Shown here piece after piece: positions 1 through 9,173 of a stretch of 64,000 bases of DNA. A program made the position numbers and the translations under genes. Below the pieces are notes generated by a model. It was not told the origin of the DNA, searched no databases, and saw only the letters and a program-made list of their open reading frames with translations. Source of the DNA: Yponomeuta sedellus (Eukaryota > Arthropoda > Insecta > Lepidoptera > Yponomeutidae); contig OW203726.1 in NCBI GenBank assembly GCA_934045075.1, positions 806,001 through 870,000 of the forward strand. The letters run 5' to 3'. Position 1 is the first letter of the stretch; the number at the start of each line of letters is the position of its first letter.

Positions 1-112
1 AATAGATTTGTGAGTCGGTGAAAACGCTTGCATCGTATTGTAGAGGTCTTAAGTTTGAACACCGGCATGCACCGAAGACTTTGTTTTCTAGTTACCTATA
101 TTCATGAATTTG
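1..112 (+). repeat. SINE F fragment
   Basis: The run 'gaacaccggcatgcaccgaagactttgtttt' region (about 57-92) matches the junction between tRNA-like head and body of family F seen at 46805-46890 and, inverted, at 24850-24900. The head is cut by the window edge. The match is short, so the call is tentative. Confidence 0.4.
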
Positions 113-270
113 TAACTCTGATGTCGGTCGATGACGTGATGGAAAACTGACTGACTGGAACATTATTGACCGACTGCAGCCGAGTATTATCCGATTCAGA
201 GTCTCCGATCCGAGCGTTCGTTTATTTACAACCAAGATGTTACAAAGCTGAGGATAGCATCTGGGAACAA

Positions 271-571
271 AGTTAAGATAAGATAAGGACATTATTTATT
301 GTACGCACCAGAAAAAACAGTTACAAAATAAGAGGTACAAATGGAAGAAAGTAAAAGAAACTGCTATTAGCAATGGCGGTTTTATTGCTAATAGAAGTTT
401 CTTCCAGACAACCTTAAATCGGAACCTTATTTCCTCCAGCAACTTTCCGTCGTAAGGTTGTCTGGAAGAAATTGCTCTAGCAATAAGGCCGCCAATTGTA
501 CTTTGTGTCATTACATGTTTTATAATATGTGCTCTGGTGTATAATAAAGAATATTCTTATCTTAACTTATC
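271..571. repeat. Fold-back pair of family H 3' ends (head-to-head)
   Basis: A minus-strand copy (tail at 271-310, body to about 414) faces a plus-strand copy (about 450-492, tail to 571). The inner arms 376-414 and 450-492 are inverted repeats of each other, and the outer tails (GTTAAGATAAGA and its complement) are also inverted. The family (CTTCCAGACAACCTT, GCCGCCAATTGTA, AATAAAGAATATTC) recurs at 21530-21645, 51535-51660 and 54735-54850. It looks like the 3' end of a LINE or its SINE partner; both 3' tails point outward. Confidence 0.7.
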
Positions 572-758
572 GGAAATATTGCAGAAGGAGAAAGTTGTGA
601 TTCAAATAGTAGAGGTCAGAGGTTTTAGTGACCAGGTACCTATTACTTATAAACTTTATAAAGAGCAGGCAAGTTAATGTAATTTGAGAAATCTCTTAAA
701 AAAAGATTTGGGTTATAATATACTTGTACTTAAACTTGAGTTAATGTTATCCATTGCA

Positions 759-840
759 CACTTCTCCAAAACCGAGGATACTGTCTCTAATGTATACAGT
801 TTAATACATTAGAGACAGTGTCCTCGGTTTTGGAGAAGTG
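759..840. repeat. 37-bp hairpin with 8-nt loop
   Basis: Arms 759-795 and 804-840 are inverted repeats with a single mismatch (T against C, a G-U pair in RNA), separated by ACAGTTTA. No TIR element or SINE head is seen around it. It could be a tiny fold-back element or a hairpin RNA source; its function is unknown. Confidence 0.8.
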
Positions 841-1053
841 GAAGCCAGGAGATCCATAGCACGGGATAAACCTATTTTGGACTCCTGTCTCCCACTACAT
901 AATGTAACATTGTAATAATAATGACTTACAAATTTTAAGTGCATTGTGTAGGTACTGGAGAAAATAAATATATTTGTATTTGTATATATTTGTATAAATA
1001 CTAGGATATTTAACATTTTTCATGTAGATACTGTATGGTGTGCAATAAAGAGT

Positions 1054-1405
1054 CGTTATCATTATCAACCCTTGTATGTCCCCACTGCTGGGGCACGGGT
1101 CTCTTCCTGCATCGCAGAAAGGTTAGGCCATACTTCACCACGGGGGCCAAGTCCGGGTTGGCGGAGGATTGTAAGACAGTGGCGGGCCTTACTGTCAGAA
1201 GTTATCAAGCCGCCCATAAGGCCTCTGACATGGCTTAACGACTGCCATTATATGACAGCCGGCACCAACGGCTTTGCGTGCCTTGCGAAGCACGGAAGCG
1301 CTCGGAAAAATGCCTCGCTCACCCATCCTGTACCTGACCGCGCCTGTTGTTACTTAACCAAGGGATTGATTCCAATCACTCTGTTCGCCTAGGCCACGAG
1401 CGCTT
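1054..1405 (-). repeat. SINE B, full-length
   Basis: SINE-like family B, read on the minus strand: it starts GAAGCGCTCGTGGCCTAG, which resembles a tRNA box A, and ends with a GATAAC-type simple tail. Flanking direct repeats AAGAGT (1048-1053 and 1409-1414) look like the target duplication. Fragments of open frame inside it are incidental. Confidence 0.85.
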
Positions 1406-1419
1406 AATAAGAGTATTAA

Positions 1420-1690
1420 TGTTTATTTATGTAGCGTTACTCTCAGAACGAGGGAGTATGCGTTACCACGTGTGCCCACCGCTGATTTGCAATTTCAAGC
1501 GCTGAGATTTGAGGATTTGAACACCTCAGACACTCAGGTTTCCTCACGTTATTTACCATCAGAGTTAGTGGTATTGCTACTGTAACCTCACAAATCTACT
1601 TAGAAAATAAACTCATATACATACGGGGTTTGAAACCACGATCTCCCTCTTGAAAAACCGGTGTTCTACCGTTGCGCTGCTACCAATCGA
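1420..1690 (-). repeat. SINE F copy
   Basis: Read on the minus strand, a tRNA-like head at the right (GGTAGCAGCGCAACGGTAGA, then GTTTCAAACCCC at the box B position) is followed by the family body: CAATACCACT near 1570 and GAGTGTCTGAGGTGTT near 1525. The same order is seen at 46800-47050. Confidence 0.6.
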
Positions 1691-1693
1691 TCA

Positions 1694-2038
1694 ATATCAA
1701 CCCTTGTATGTCCCCACTGCTAGGGCACGGGTCTCTTCCTGCATTGCATAAAGGTTAGGCCGTATTCCACCACGGGGGCCAAGTCCGGATTGGTTGAGGA
1801 TTGTAAGACAGTGGCGGGCCTTCTGTAAGAAGTTATCAAGCCGCCCATAAGGCCTCTGACATGGCTTAACGACTGTCATTACATGATATTAACGTGCCTT
1901 GCGAAGCACGGAAGCGCTCGGAAAAACGTCACTAGCGGTAGTCACAGGATGAATTACCTATCCTGCGCCTGGCCACGCCTGTTGTTGCTTAGATCAGGTG
2001 ATTGATTCCAATCACTCGGTTTGACTAGGTCACATGCC
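1694..2038 (-). repeat. SINE B copy
   Basis: Matches the copy at 1054-1405 almost throughout (CAACCCTTGTATGTCC at the left, TTGATTCCAATCACTCGGTT at the right), with an internal deletion near 1885. The last bases of the 5' end are diverged. It lies directly against the head of the SINE F copy. Confidence 0.8.
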
Positions 2039-2495
2039 ACCGATCATTCGTATTTAATTAATCTAGTCTTCAGTATCAGTCACGGTTCAACAATATAGGC
2101 CTAAGAAAGTTTTGTTCAAAAAAATACAAGTAGGTATCAATGGACAGAAAAATAGAGAACAAAACTCGAGCCGTTCAGAATGTAGAATTCTTTTAATGGA
2201 GCCACTTTTGTCTGCAGCCAGCAGGTAGTGTCTGTAATCCAGTTTTAAATTCCGCACTAACACGTCTAGTGCGTGCGAGAATACGGAATGAGGCGCTTCG
2301 GGCGAAGTTTTCACTGGGGAGTGAAAACATACTGTGTCCTGCATATCGGGTCTTAATAGAGTACTCGTATCTGAAACATTTTTTCTACAGGAAACGTGCC
2401 TGGAGAATAGACGGCTTATGATATATTGAGGTCCAAAGCCTCACTTGTTTTTGCGCTCGTTTATGGAGATTATCTGCAGCGTGAGTTTTAAACTC
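2039..2495. other. No gene or recognised repeat
   Basis: About 450 bases with only short open frames that have no recognisable domain. No tRNA-like head, TIR or simple repeat was found. Confidence 0.5.
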
Positions 2496-2502
2496 CTATC
2501 AA

Positions 2503-2754
2503 TATTTTTAAACCCCTATTTAGAGGCTAAAAATTCCACCCATGCCGGGATTCGAACCCGCGACCTTTGGCTATCCGTGCCAGCGCTCTATCGAACTGAG
2601 CTAATGGGCCACTCACCGGCATCAGTGAAATTTTGAACCTCTTAACACTATTCTCTGTATTACGTACATGGGTGGAATTTTTAGCCTCTAAATAGGTTTT
2701 TAAAATTGTTCTTAGCACGGGTTAGTGTGTAGTAAAAATAAAAATAGTATATTT
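2503..2754 (+). repeat. Fold-back SINE A (FB1)
   Basis: A minus-oriented SINE A (tRNA-like region about 2535-2615, 5' leader to 2666) is joined at its 5' end to a plus-oriented 3' portion with a full tail (2667-2754). Arms 2515-2544 and 2667-2696 are a perfect 30-bp inverted repeat. Direct repeats CTATCAA (2496-2502, 2755-2761) flank the unit and look like a target duplication. The left arm stops next to the SINE's T-tract. Confidence 0.8.
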
Positions 2755-2765
2755 CTATCAACATG

Positions 2766-2943
2766 TTAAGCCAAATCAGAGGCATTAGGGTGGTTTGAAA
2801 ACTTCTGACAATAAGACTAGCCACTATTCGTGCAAGCCTCGACCAATCCGGACTTGGCCCCTGTGGTGGAGTATGGTCTATACTTTCCTTAGGGAAGAGG
2901 CCCTTGCCCCTCGGTGGGAACATAATGGGTTGATGATGATGAT
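2766..2943 (+). repeat. SINE B variant with GAT tail
   Basis: Shares with family B the blocks AATCCGGACTTGGCCCC and GTGGTGGAGTATGG and the end GGGTTGATGATGATGATG. A (GAT)n tail replaces the GATAAC tail. The 5' half is missing, as is usual for 5'-truncated retroposons. The copy at 56285-56575 belongs to the same sub-branch. Confidence 0.65.
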
Positions 2944-3164
2944 GTTAGAGAATGTTATTTTCCATACAAACTTTATTTTATGTATCGATGGTATATTGCT
3001 ACCTCTACATGCTCTTTCGAGCATCAGCATTGTAGGTCTGTTACAGCTAACCGGTGACTCAGCCCATAAATTACAGGTAGTAAATTCTAAAAGATTCCTA
3101 ACCTCCAGTGGTCAAAAATATTAGCTAACATAACATAGTATTTTCTAAGGTTAACAGGAGCACT

Positions 3165-3295
3165 AGACATAATTAAAACTGTCCGAGGCCACGGCACCCG
3201 AAAAAGTGCCGAAACGTCGGAAAATTGTAAAAATGTAATAAACGAGTAAAATCCGTATAAAAACAGTTTCAACAACATAACATTACAAAACATTT
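3165..3295 (+). repeat. Dispersed repeat with short hairpin
   Basis: Contains GGCACCCGAAAAAGTGCCGAAACGTCGG, with the hairpin GGCAC..GTGCC, then an A-rich stretch ending ACATTACAAAA. It resembles a retroposon 3' end, but no second copy is visible in this window. Confidence 0.35.
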
Positions 3296-3385
3296 ACATA
3301 CGTTGCATAGTTACCTTAGTCACTGTCTCATTTGATTGTATTTGTGTTTTTGCTATTAGTACAATAAAAAAAAAACAAATAATCA

Positions 3386-3545
3386 TCTGGCCCCACACTA
3401 GTATACCCTGTGTCGTTGGAACCAGAAACAACGACATGACAAACATGAGAACATACAAGACTTGGGGTTTTTTGTCCCCAGCCGGGGTTCGAACCCGGGA
3501 CCTCTCGCAGTAGATGCGCTATTGCTGCGCCACAGAAGTCGTCGC
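3386..3545 (-). repeat. SINE C copy
   Basis: Read on the minus strand: tRNA-like head with box A-like GTGGCGCAGCAATAGCGCA and box B-like GGGTTCGAACCCC (about 3480-3495), then GGGGACAAAAAACC, then the 3' end ACACAGGGTATACTAGTGTG. The plus copies at 34600-34745 and 43655-44080 share all three blocks. Confidence 0.75.
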
Positions 3546-3725
3546 TGAGTTGTTGTTTCTAAGGTCAGGATTTCTAGCTAAGAAAGCTGGAAAGAAAGAA
3601 AGCTACTTTCTAGCGGAAGTAGCTAGCGCAGCGCGGTTGACGGAAAAAACGTACTAAAATTTACGCACCACAAATTAGTAGTCACCATGAGATGTTTTTG
3701 AAAGGCGTTATGTGTTGTACGAGTG

Positions 3726-4762
3726 TGACAGGATATTTATCAAATTGTCATTAATTAATATGTTCCGAAGTTTGGTAAGTCTTCAAAGTATATTTTAATT
3801 TCAAATGTATGATTTAAATCATGTTTGTTTTCTTAACATTACAGATAATACATTTATGCTATATTGAAATCTTTACTTCTAAAAGATATTAACTGATTCA
3901 GACGTCTGTTTCCGTTACGAAACCAAATGTACTATTCTTTTTCTCTATTTAGACTTGCATTGTGACTAGTTCAATTAAACATTACTTTAACTGTGAGTTA
4001 ATAATAAGATCACATGTAAATTAAACTGCTGAGATAGATGGTCAAGCTAATTTGTTGTTCTTTTAAAAAGACTACTGTTTGATTTGTAAACTATCTGCGA
4101 TTGGTTGAGGTGCCATATTGTTTTGAGCTAAGTAGGGGGTGTTAGCAAGGGTATATAACCTGATGTAATGCACTAGCATGGCATATTTTTCGTATTCGTC
4201 TTGGGAGCCAGAAACTACCATGTAAGTTATGTTTTACGTTCTAATAACTGTTGCTAAATATTGTGTTCCAACTGCTATTTTTAATCATGTTTTATTTTAT
4301 TCTCTGTGTCTGTGTAATTTATGTGTGATTTGTGTTAAAAATATTTTGAAATCAATACACCCCTGTTGCTGGATTATATTTGGTTTATTTTACTGTCCCA
4401 CAGAGTAGATAACATATTTTCAGAAAATAATATGTAGGTAAAAGATAAATTTACAATAGTAGGTATTCCAGGATCCTATTAATTAACATTTCACATAGAC
4501 TTTTGCATCTACGTAATGAGATGATTTATACAGCGGCCAGTGCCACGTTCCCTCACACAAGATGGGTGAAGGGACCACTAGGACGCTGCTGTGCCTGGAA
4601 CATTGTTTTTAGATAGTGTTCATTCCTATTCATTATTTGCTTTTGCCTATTATAACCTTTCAAATGCTTCTGCTTTTAAATTAGTAAAATTAGTTCTCTT
4701 ACTATGGGTCTTATTAACAGATTGAAGTGAACTTTTGATATTGTTTTAAATTAAATCTAACA
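3726..4762 (+). repeat. 5' LTR
   Basis: Begins TGACAGG and ends CTAACA, so it has the TG...CA ends of LTRs. The same 1037 bases recur at 9174-10210. The TATA box is at 4152-4158. Confidence 0.97.
4152..4158 (+). promoter_or_regulatory. LTR TATA box
   Basis: TATATAA, 426 bases into the LTR, is the only good TATA box there and lies upstream of the likely U3/R boundary (ATTCGTCTTGG near 4195). The 3' LTR repeats it at 9600-9606. The start site itself is inferred. Confidence 0.6.
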
Positions 4763-4780
4763 TCAGAAGTGGGATAGCAT
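4763..4780 (+). promoter_or_regulatory. Probable primer-binding site
   Basis: The bases just after the 5' LTR (TCAGAAGTGGGATAGC) are where the minus-strand primer tRNA binds in Ty3/Gypsy elements. I cannot assign the tRNA. Position alone supports the call. Confidence 0.5.
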
Positions 4781-4830
4781 CACGCCTCAAATTACGTACA
4801 ATATAATTTATTACATATTCTGTGTTTAGG

Positions 4831-5724
4831 ATGGATGCAGCTGCCTTTGGTGACCTACTCAATGCGATTCGTGACGCCGTCTCAACTGCATCACCAAAGG
4901 ATGACGACGTCGCTTTGCCGTTGTTCGATCCTGATCGGAACGACTGCGGAGCTACGAGCTGGTGCGATAGCATCGAGGCCCTCTCCAAAGAATTGAAATG
5001 GAGTAGTATCAAAACCGCAGCTAAAGCCGGTAAGGCCCTCAAGGGCTGTGCATTAATATGGTTTGAGTCTTGGGAACCTTCTGAAGGTAGATCCTGGGAG
5101 AATTTTCGTACCGACATTATTGATTCCTACCCTGAAAAAAGAAATTTGTCAGAAAAACTAAGCAAAGCAGTTATGTTCTCCTCTGATTCTACGGAATCTT
5201 ACAGTGAATATGCTAGGGAGAAACTACGGTTGCTTCGTAATACCAAAATTGCATTCACAGATCAACAATTGATCGAATTAGTTTGTGGTGGCATTAGTGA
5301 TGTAGATGTTAGGATGGCCTCCTTAAATAACGGCGCCAGTACAACTTCAGCCCTCATATCTCTGCTTACAATGTATGCAAAATCAAAAAAAAGAGTTTTT
5401 GATCATAGCAGCAAAGAAAATACTGCAGATCAAAATGTAGCTAAGCGGCTAAGACTCAATAGTGAAAGAAAATGCTTCACTTGTAACCAGACCGGCCATG
5501 TGCAATCTCAATGCCTAAAAAAAAAACAATTTCATTCCCCGCAAATATCTCGTCATGCGCCACAACTTCCTAGACCTGATTATCGTACAAAAATCTGTGC
5601 CTTTTGCAAAAAAGTTGGTCATACTGAATCTGTATGCTATCATAAGCAACGAACTGAACTAAATAACTCCACAATCACTGTCGTGCCAATAAAAGAAGTA
5701 AATTTTTTAGACAAGCCGAATTAA
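4831..5724 (+). CDS. gag: Gag polyprotein of the LTR retrotransposon
   Basis: 297 residues from the ATG at 4831; an upstream in-frame GTG at 4822 is less likely to be the start. Gag packages the element RNA into cytoplasmic virus-like particles. The N-terminal two thirds has a tryptophan-rich retrotransposon gag stretch (LIWFESW near residue 76, SWENFRTDII near 88). Two CX2CX4HX4C zinc knuckles follow, CFTCNQTGHVQSQC (215-228) and CAFCKKVGHTESVC (256-269), which bind RNA. The frame ends TAA at 5722-5724, 13 bases after a slippery heptamer. Protease and pol lie downstream. Two knuckles are characteristic of Mag-type elements. Confidence 0.92.
   Translation: MDAAAFGDLLNAIRDAVSTASPKDDDVALPLFDPDRNDCGATSWCDSIEALSKELKWSSIKTAAKAGKALKGCALIWFESWEPSEGRSWENFRTDIIDSYPEKRNLSEKLSKAVMFSSDSTESYSEYAREKLRLLRNTKIAFTDQQLIELVCGGISDVDVRMASLNNGASTTSALISLLTMYAKSKKRVFDHSSKENTADQNVAKRLRLNSERKCFTCNQTGHVQSQCLKKKQFHSPQISRHAPQLPRPDYRTKICAFCKKVGHTESVCYHKQRTELNNSTITVVPIKEVNFLDKPN
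5703..5709 (+). promoter_or_regulatory. Candidate -1 ribosomal frameshift site (TTTTTTA)
   Basis: T TTT TTA lies in the gag frame with the phase needed for X_XXY_YYZ slippage. A -1 shift here leads straight into the open frame that carries the protease DTGA motif at 5772-5783. U UUU UUA is a well-known slippery heptamer. Whether a pseudoknot or stem follows at 5715-5760 was not folded. Confidence 0.7.
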
Positions 5725-5870
5725 ATCTTACCCACGTTATTATTAATGGTTTGTCAATAGATTCCCTTATAGATACTGGAGCTAATTGTAGTTTAATAAG
5801 GGAGTCTATTGCAAGAAAACTAGTGTCCTCTGTTGCCGACATCTTTGTACTTAAATGGAATAGGTCAAAA
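5712..5870 (+). CDS. pro: Protease N-terminal part, in the -1 frame
   Basis: Open from within the end of gag to TAG at 5871-5873. It encodes the aspartic protease core SLIDTGANCSLIRES; DTGA is the catalytic motif. This frame then ends, and the C-terminal half of the protease (LNGIG..., LLIGRN) continues in the frame of the pol feature that starts at 5824. The two frames overlap only at 5824-5870, so a 1-base insertion (or 2-base loss) lies in or near that stretch, or a second frameshift is used. A recent mutation or sequencing error is the simpler reading. Confidence 0.85.
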
Positions 5871-8826
5871 TAGAATACATGCCTTTGCTTTAATTACTGT
5901 AGTGGTACAATTTGAGGGGCTAGGCTTAGAACTTGATATACATGTTGTTAGGGATTGCGACTTTAGATACAGTCTTTTAATAGGTAGGAACGCTGTTCAA
6001 TTCCCTGATGTAGAAATTATCACAGATTCGTCTGGTTCCCGTTTAATTATTAAACAGGTCGAGACTAAAGCAGAAGTTCACTTAGTGTCACCATTATCAG
6101 AATCGTGTGACTTAAACTCAAAAATTGAGCATCTGGAACGTGAATTACAAGAAAAAATAAGAGTTATTTTTCAAAAATACCCGTCTATTTTGAATGAGAT
6201 CGGTTCTGTAAAAACAGGTGAACTAAACTTGCGTTTAAAACAGGACGAAGTTGTTAACTATCGGCCTTATCGACTGGCCCCCATTGAGAGAGAGAAGGTA
6301 GATGAAATTATTCACGAACTTTTGGACAAAAAAATTATTCGTGAAAGTAACTCGCCCTTTTCAAGCCCAGTTATTTTGGTCAAAAAAAAAGACGGCAGTG
6401 ATAGATTGTGTATCGACTTTCGAGCATTGAATAAACTTTTGGAAAAAGACAGATATCCTCTCCCTCTCATTGAAGACCAAATCGATAGGCTTGGTAAAGC
6501 AAAGTACTTTATTTCTCTTGACATGAAAAATGGATTTTATCAAATTCCAATAGCAACAGAATCGATAAAATACACAGCATTTGTGACTCCAAATGGCCAT
6601 TATGAATTTTTAAAAATGCCTTTTGGTATTTGTAATGGCCCATCCGTATTTCAAAGAGCCATCACGAAGGCTGTGCAAGATCAGAAATTCCTTTTGGTGT
6701 ATATAGATGACATTCTTATTCCTTGCTCAACGATAGAAGAAGGCCTATCTTACTTGGAGGAAACAGTTCAGGCATTAAATAGTGCAGGTTTCACTATAAA
6801 TCTCAAAAAATGTAAATTTTTTGTAACTGAAATTGAGTACTTGGGAAGACGTATATCACATGATGGTGTGAGGCCTAGTGATACAAAGGTAGCGGCTTTA
6901 GTTAGTTCTCCCATCCCTAGAACCGTCAAACAAGTCCGACAATTCATGGGCCTTGCTAGTTATTTTCGAAAATTCATTCCTAATTTCGCAGTCAAAACAG
7001 CTTGTATAACCAAACTGACTAAAAACCATCAAAAATGGGAATGGGGTCTCGAGCAAGATACGGCTAGGGACTATGTTATTAAACATTTGTCGACTAAACC
7101 ATTATTAACTATATTTGACCCCGAGTTACCCACAGAACTTTATACTGACGCCAGTTCCCTAGGCTATGGAGCTATACTGATACAAAGAGTAGATAATACA
7201 AAAAAAGTAGTAGCTTACTTCAGTAAAAGAACCTCCCCAGTAGAAGCTAAATACTGTTCATATGATTTAGAAACGTTGGCAATCTATAATGCGTTGAAAC
7301 ATTTCAGAGTATATCTTTTAGGTCTCAAATTCAAAATTTTCACAGATTGCAATTCTATTAAATCTACGATGAACAAAAGAGATTTGTCACCGCGGGTTGC
7401 CCGCTGGTGGACATATATGCAAGATTTTCAATTTGAAATTGTTTATAAGAAGGGGAAATATATAGGTCATGTCGATTTCCTTAGTCGCAATCCTGTCCAA
7501 ACTCCGGCCTCTGATAATTCTTCTACTTCAGTATGTAATCCTCCATCACCAATAATTGATACCAAACTAATTTCACATGTATCAGCTGCTGTTCATTTAC
7601 TAAACGAGGCCCAATCTTGGTTAGAAATTGCACAACAAAATGATTCAGAAAGTCAACACTTAATGAGTCAGATTTTAGCAGGAGAACTCGATGAAAATAG
7701 ATATGTGTTACAAAATAATTTGTTGTTTTACAAAATCCAACCAGATGAACCCAAACTTTATGTACCTAAGTGTTCTAGACTCAGTTTGTTACGTCTTTTT
7801 CATGATGAAAATTGCCACGTAGGATTCAATAAAACTTTAAAGAAAATTTGTGAACATTTTTGGTTTCCTCGCATGGGGGCATTTGTCAAAAAATATTTAA
7901 AACATTGTTTAGTATGTATTGAACGAAAAAGTCATACAGGTCCAAAGCAGGGTCTTCTACATCCGATAGATAAGACTCCTATTCCCTTTCATACTATTCA
8001 CTTAGACTGCACCGGCCCATTCAAACCAACAAATGATGGATATAAATATATTTTACTCTTGGTAGACGGCTTTACAAAATTTTGTTTATTAAAACCTCTA
8101 AAAAGTCTGAGTGCCCAAGAACTTCTACCCTTAATTCGAGACACTGTTACAGTATTTGGGACTCCTTCAAAAGTAATTACTGATAGAGGGACTAATTTTA
8201 ACTCCCATCAAATTAGAGATTTATTTAGACAATTGGAGATCGAGCATCATTTGGTTGCCACAGGCACACCCAGAGGAAACGGGCAGGTGGAACGATACGT
8301 AATGACTGTTATAGATATGTTGAATACCACGTGTAAAGGTTCGTCAGACTGGCCAAGCGGTTTGTGGAAAGTTCAACAATCGATAAATACGACTGTCCAA
8401 AAATCTACAGGTTTTACTCCACTTCATTTGCTCATTGGCTGTAATGCAAATATCCCGTGCATTCAAGCCCGTCTAAATGATGTTAACATTCCTGAACATA
8501 ATATTGATGTAAAAGCGGATCGGGAACTAGCTTACCAGCGTTTGCGTTTGGAGGCAGATAAATTCAAAAATCGATTTAACGTTTCTAGGCGGGATAATAA
8601 AGTTTTTGGAATTGGTAATATAGTTTATGTAAATCAGGATCATAGGCGTCATGATAAATTAAGTCCCAGGTTTAAAGGACCTTATGAAATCGTAGCCCTA
8701 CTTCCTAATGACAGATATGCTCTTCGAGGAATAGGCAATTTAGGGAACGTAACCGTAGCTAAAGAGAAAATACGTCAATGGCTAGGTGATTGGGAAGATG
8801 AAAATATAGCTTCCATGTCCTCTTGA
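5824..8826 (+). CDS. pol: Pol polyprotein: protease C-terminus, RT, RNase H, integrase
   Basis: About 1000 codons without an ATG near the start, as expected for a frameshift product; residue numbers count from the TTG at 5833. Protease C-terminus LLIGRNAV (48-55); reverse transcriptase about 145-345 with CIDFRALNK, FISLDMKNGF and the catalytic YIDD (290-293); RNase H about 435-555 with D439, E480, D505, D548; integrase zinc domain H657, H662, C692, C695, and catalytic core D725, D784, E820, which is D,D35E spacing. No chromodomain or envelope follows. The frame is intact to TGA at 8824-8826, so only the upstream frame break separates this copy from apparent coding competence. The element copies its RNA to cDNA and integrates it. 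Confidence 0.95.
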   Translation, partial: CPLLPTSLYLNGIGQNRIHAFALITVVVQFEGLGLELDIHVVRDCDFRYSLLIGRNAVQFPDVEIITDSSGSRLIIKQVETKAEVHLVSPLSESCDLNSKIEHLERELQEKIRVIFQKYPSILNEIGSVKTGELNLRLKQDEVVNYRPYRLAPIEREKVDEIIHELLDKKIIRESNSPFSSPVILVKKKDGSDRLCIDFRALNKLLEKDRYPLPLIEDQIDRLGKAKYFISLDMKNGFYQIPIATESIKYTAFVTPNGHYEFLKMPFGICNGPSVFQRAITKAVQDQKFLLVYIDDILIPCSTIEEGLSYLEETVQALNSAGFTINLKKCKFFVTEIEYLGRRISHDGVRPSDTKVAALVSSPIPRTVKQVRQFMGLASYFRKFIPNFAVKTACITKLTKNHQKWEWGLEQDTARDYVIKHLSTKPLLTIFDPELPTELYTDASSLGYGAILIQRVDNTKKVVAYFSKRTSPVEAKYCSYDLETLAIYNALKHFRVYLLGLKFKIFTDCNSIKSTMNKRDLSPRVARWWTYMQDFQFEIVYKKGKYIGHVDFLSRNPVQTPASDNSSTSVCNPPSPIIDTKLISHVSAAVHLLNEAQSWLEIAQQNDSESQHLMSQILAGELDENRYVLQNNLLFYKIQPDEPKLYVPKCSRLSLLRLFHDENCHVGFNKTLKKICEHFWFPRMGAFVKKYLKHCLVCIERKSHTGPKQGLLHPIDKTPIPFHTIHLDCTGPFKPTNDGYKYILLLVDGFTKFCLLKPLKSLSAQELLPLIRDTVTVFGTPSKVITDRGTNFNSHQIRDLFRQLEIEHHLVATGTPRGNGQVERYVMTVIDMLNTTCKGSSDWPSGLWKVQQSINTTVQKSTGFTPLHLLIGCNANIPCIQARLNDVNIPEHNIDVKADRELAYQRLRLEADKFKNRFNVSRRDNKVFGIGNIVYVNQDHRRHDKLSPRFKGPYEIVALLPNDRYALRGIGNLGNVTVAKEKIRQWLGDWEDENIASMSS

Positions 8827-9173
8827 GTTTAATGTACTTAATTATTGTTTTCCTCTCTGATGTAAACTAATTTATTGATTGATGTGAATATTACCTGTAA
8901 AATTGATGTAAAATGACCCAGTATGGTTATGCTGAAGTCACTTAATGTGAAATAAGAAAGTTTAGCAATACAGAAATTAATTAATGTTATGTGATAAAGG
9001 ATTAAAAGAAATGAGCTGAAATAAGTGCTCCATCAGATTAGAACAGAACTATCATGTAATGTAGTTCCATTATTCATAGGTAGCCTAAGGCTTTACTTTT
9101 TATTGTTCTTGTTGTAATAAAATGTTGTTATTCATTTGTGTACTTCGGGACGAAGTACAAGTCAGTATGGCCG
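8827..9173 (+). other. 3' untranslated region of the LTR element
   Basis: No open frame of note. The stretch before the 3' LTR contains the imperfect palindrome TACTTCGGGACGAAGTA (9141-9157) but no clear polypurine tract, which is expected just upstream of 9174. Confidence 0.6.

Noticed and set aside
1072..1392. Conserved 60-110-residue protein seen also at 25093, 47388, 52117 and 62722
   Set aside because: These frames are all inside SINE B; conservation reflects the shared SINE sequence, and copies with indels break the frame.
8827..9173. Envelope gene of the LTR element
   Set aside because: Only 347 bases lie between pol and the 3' LTR, with no open frame.
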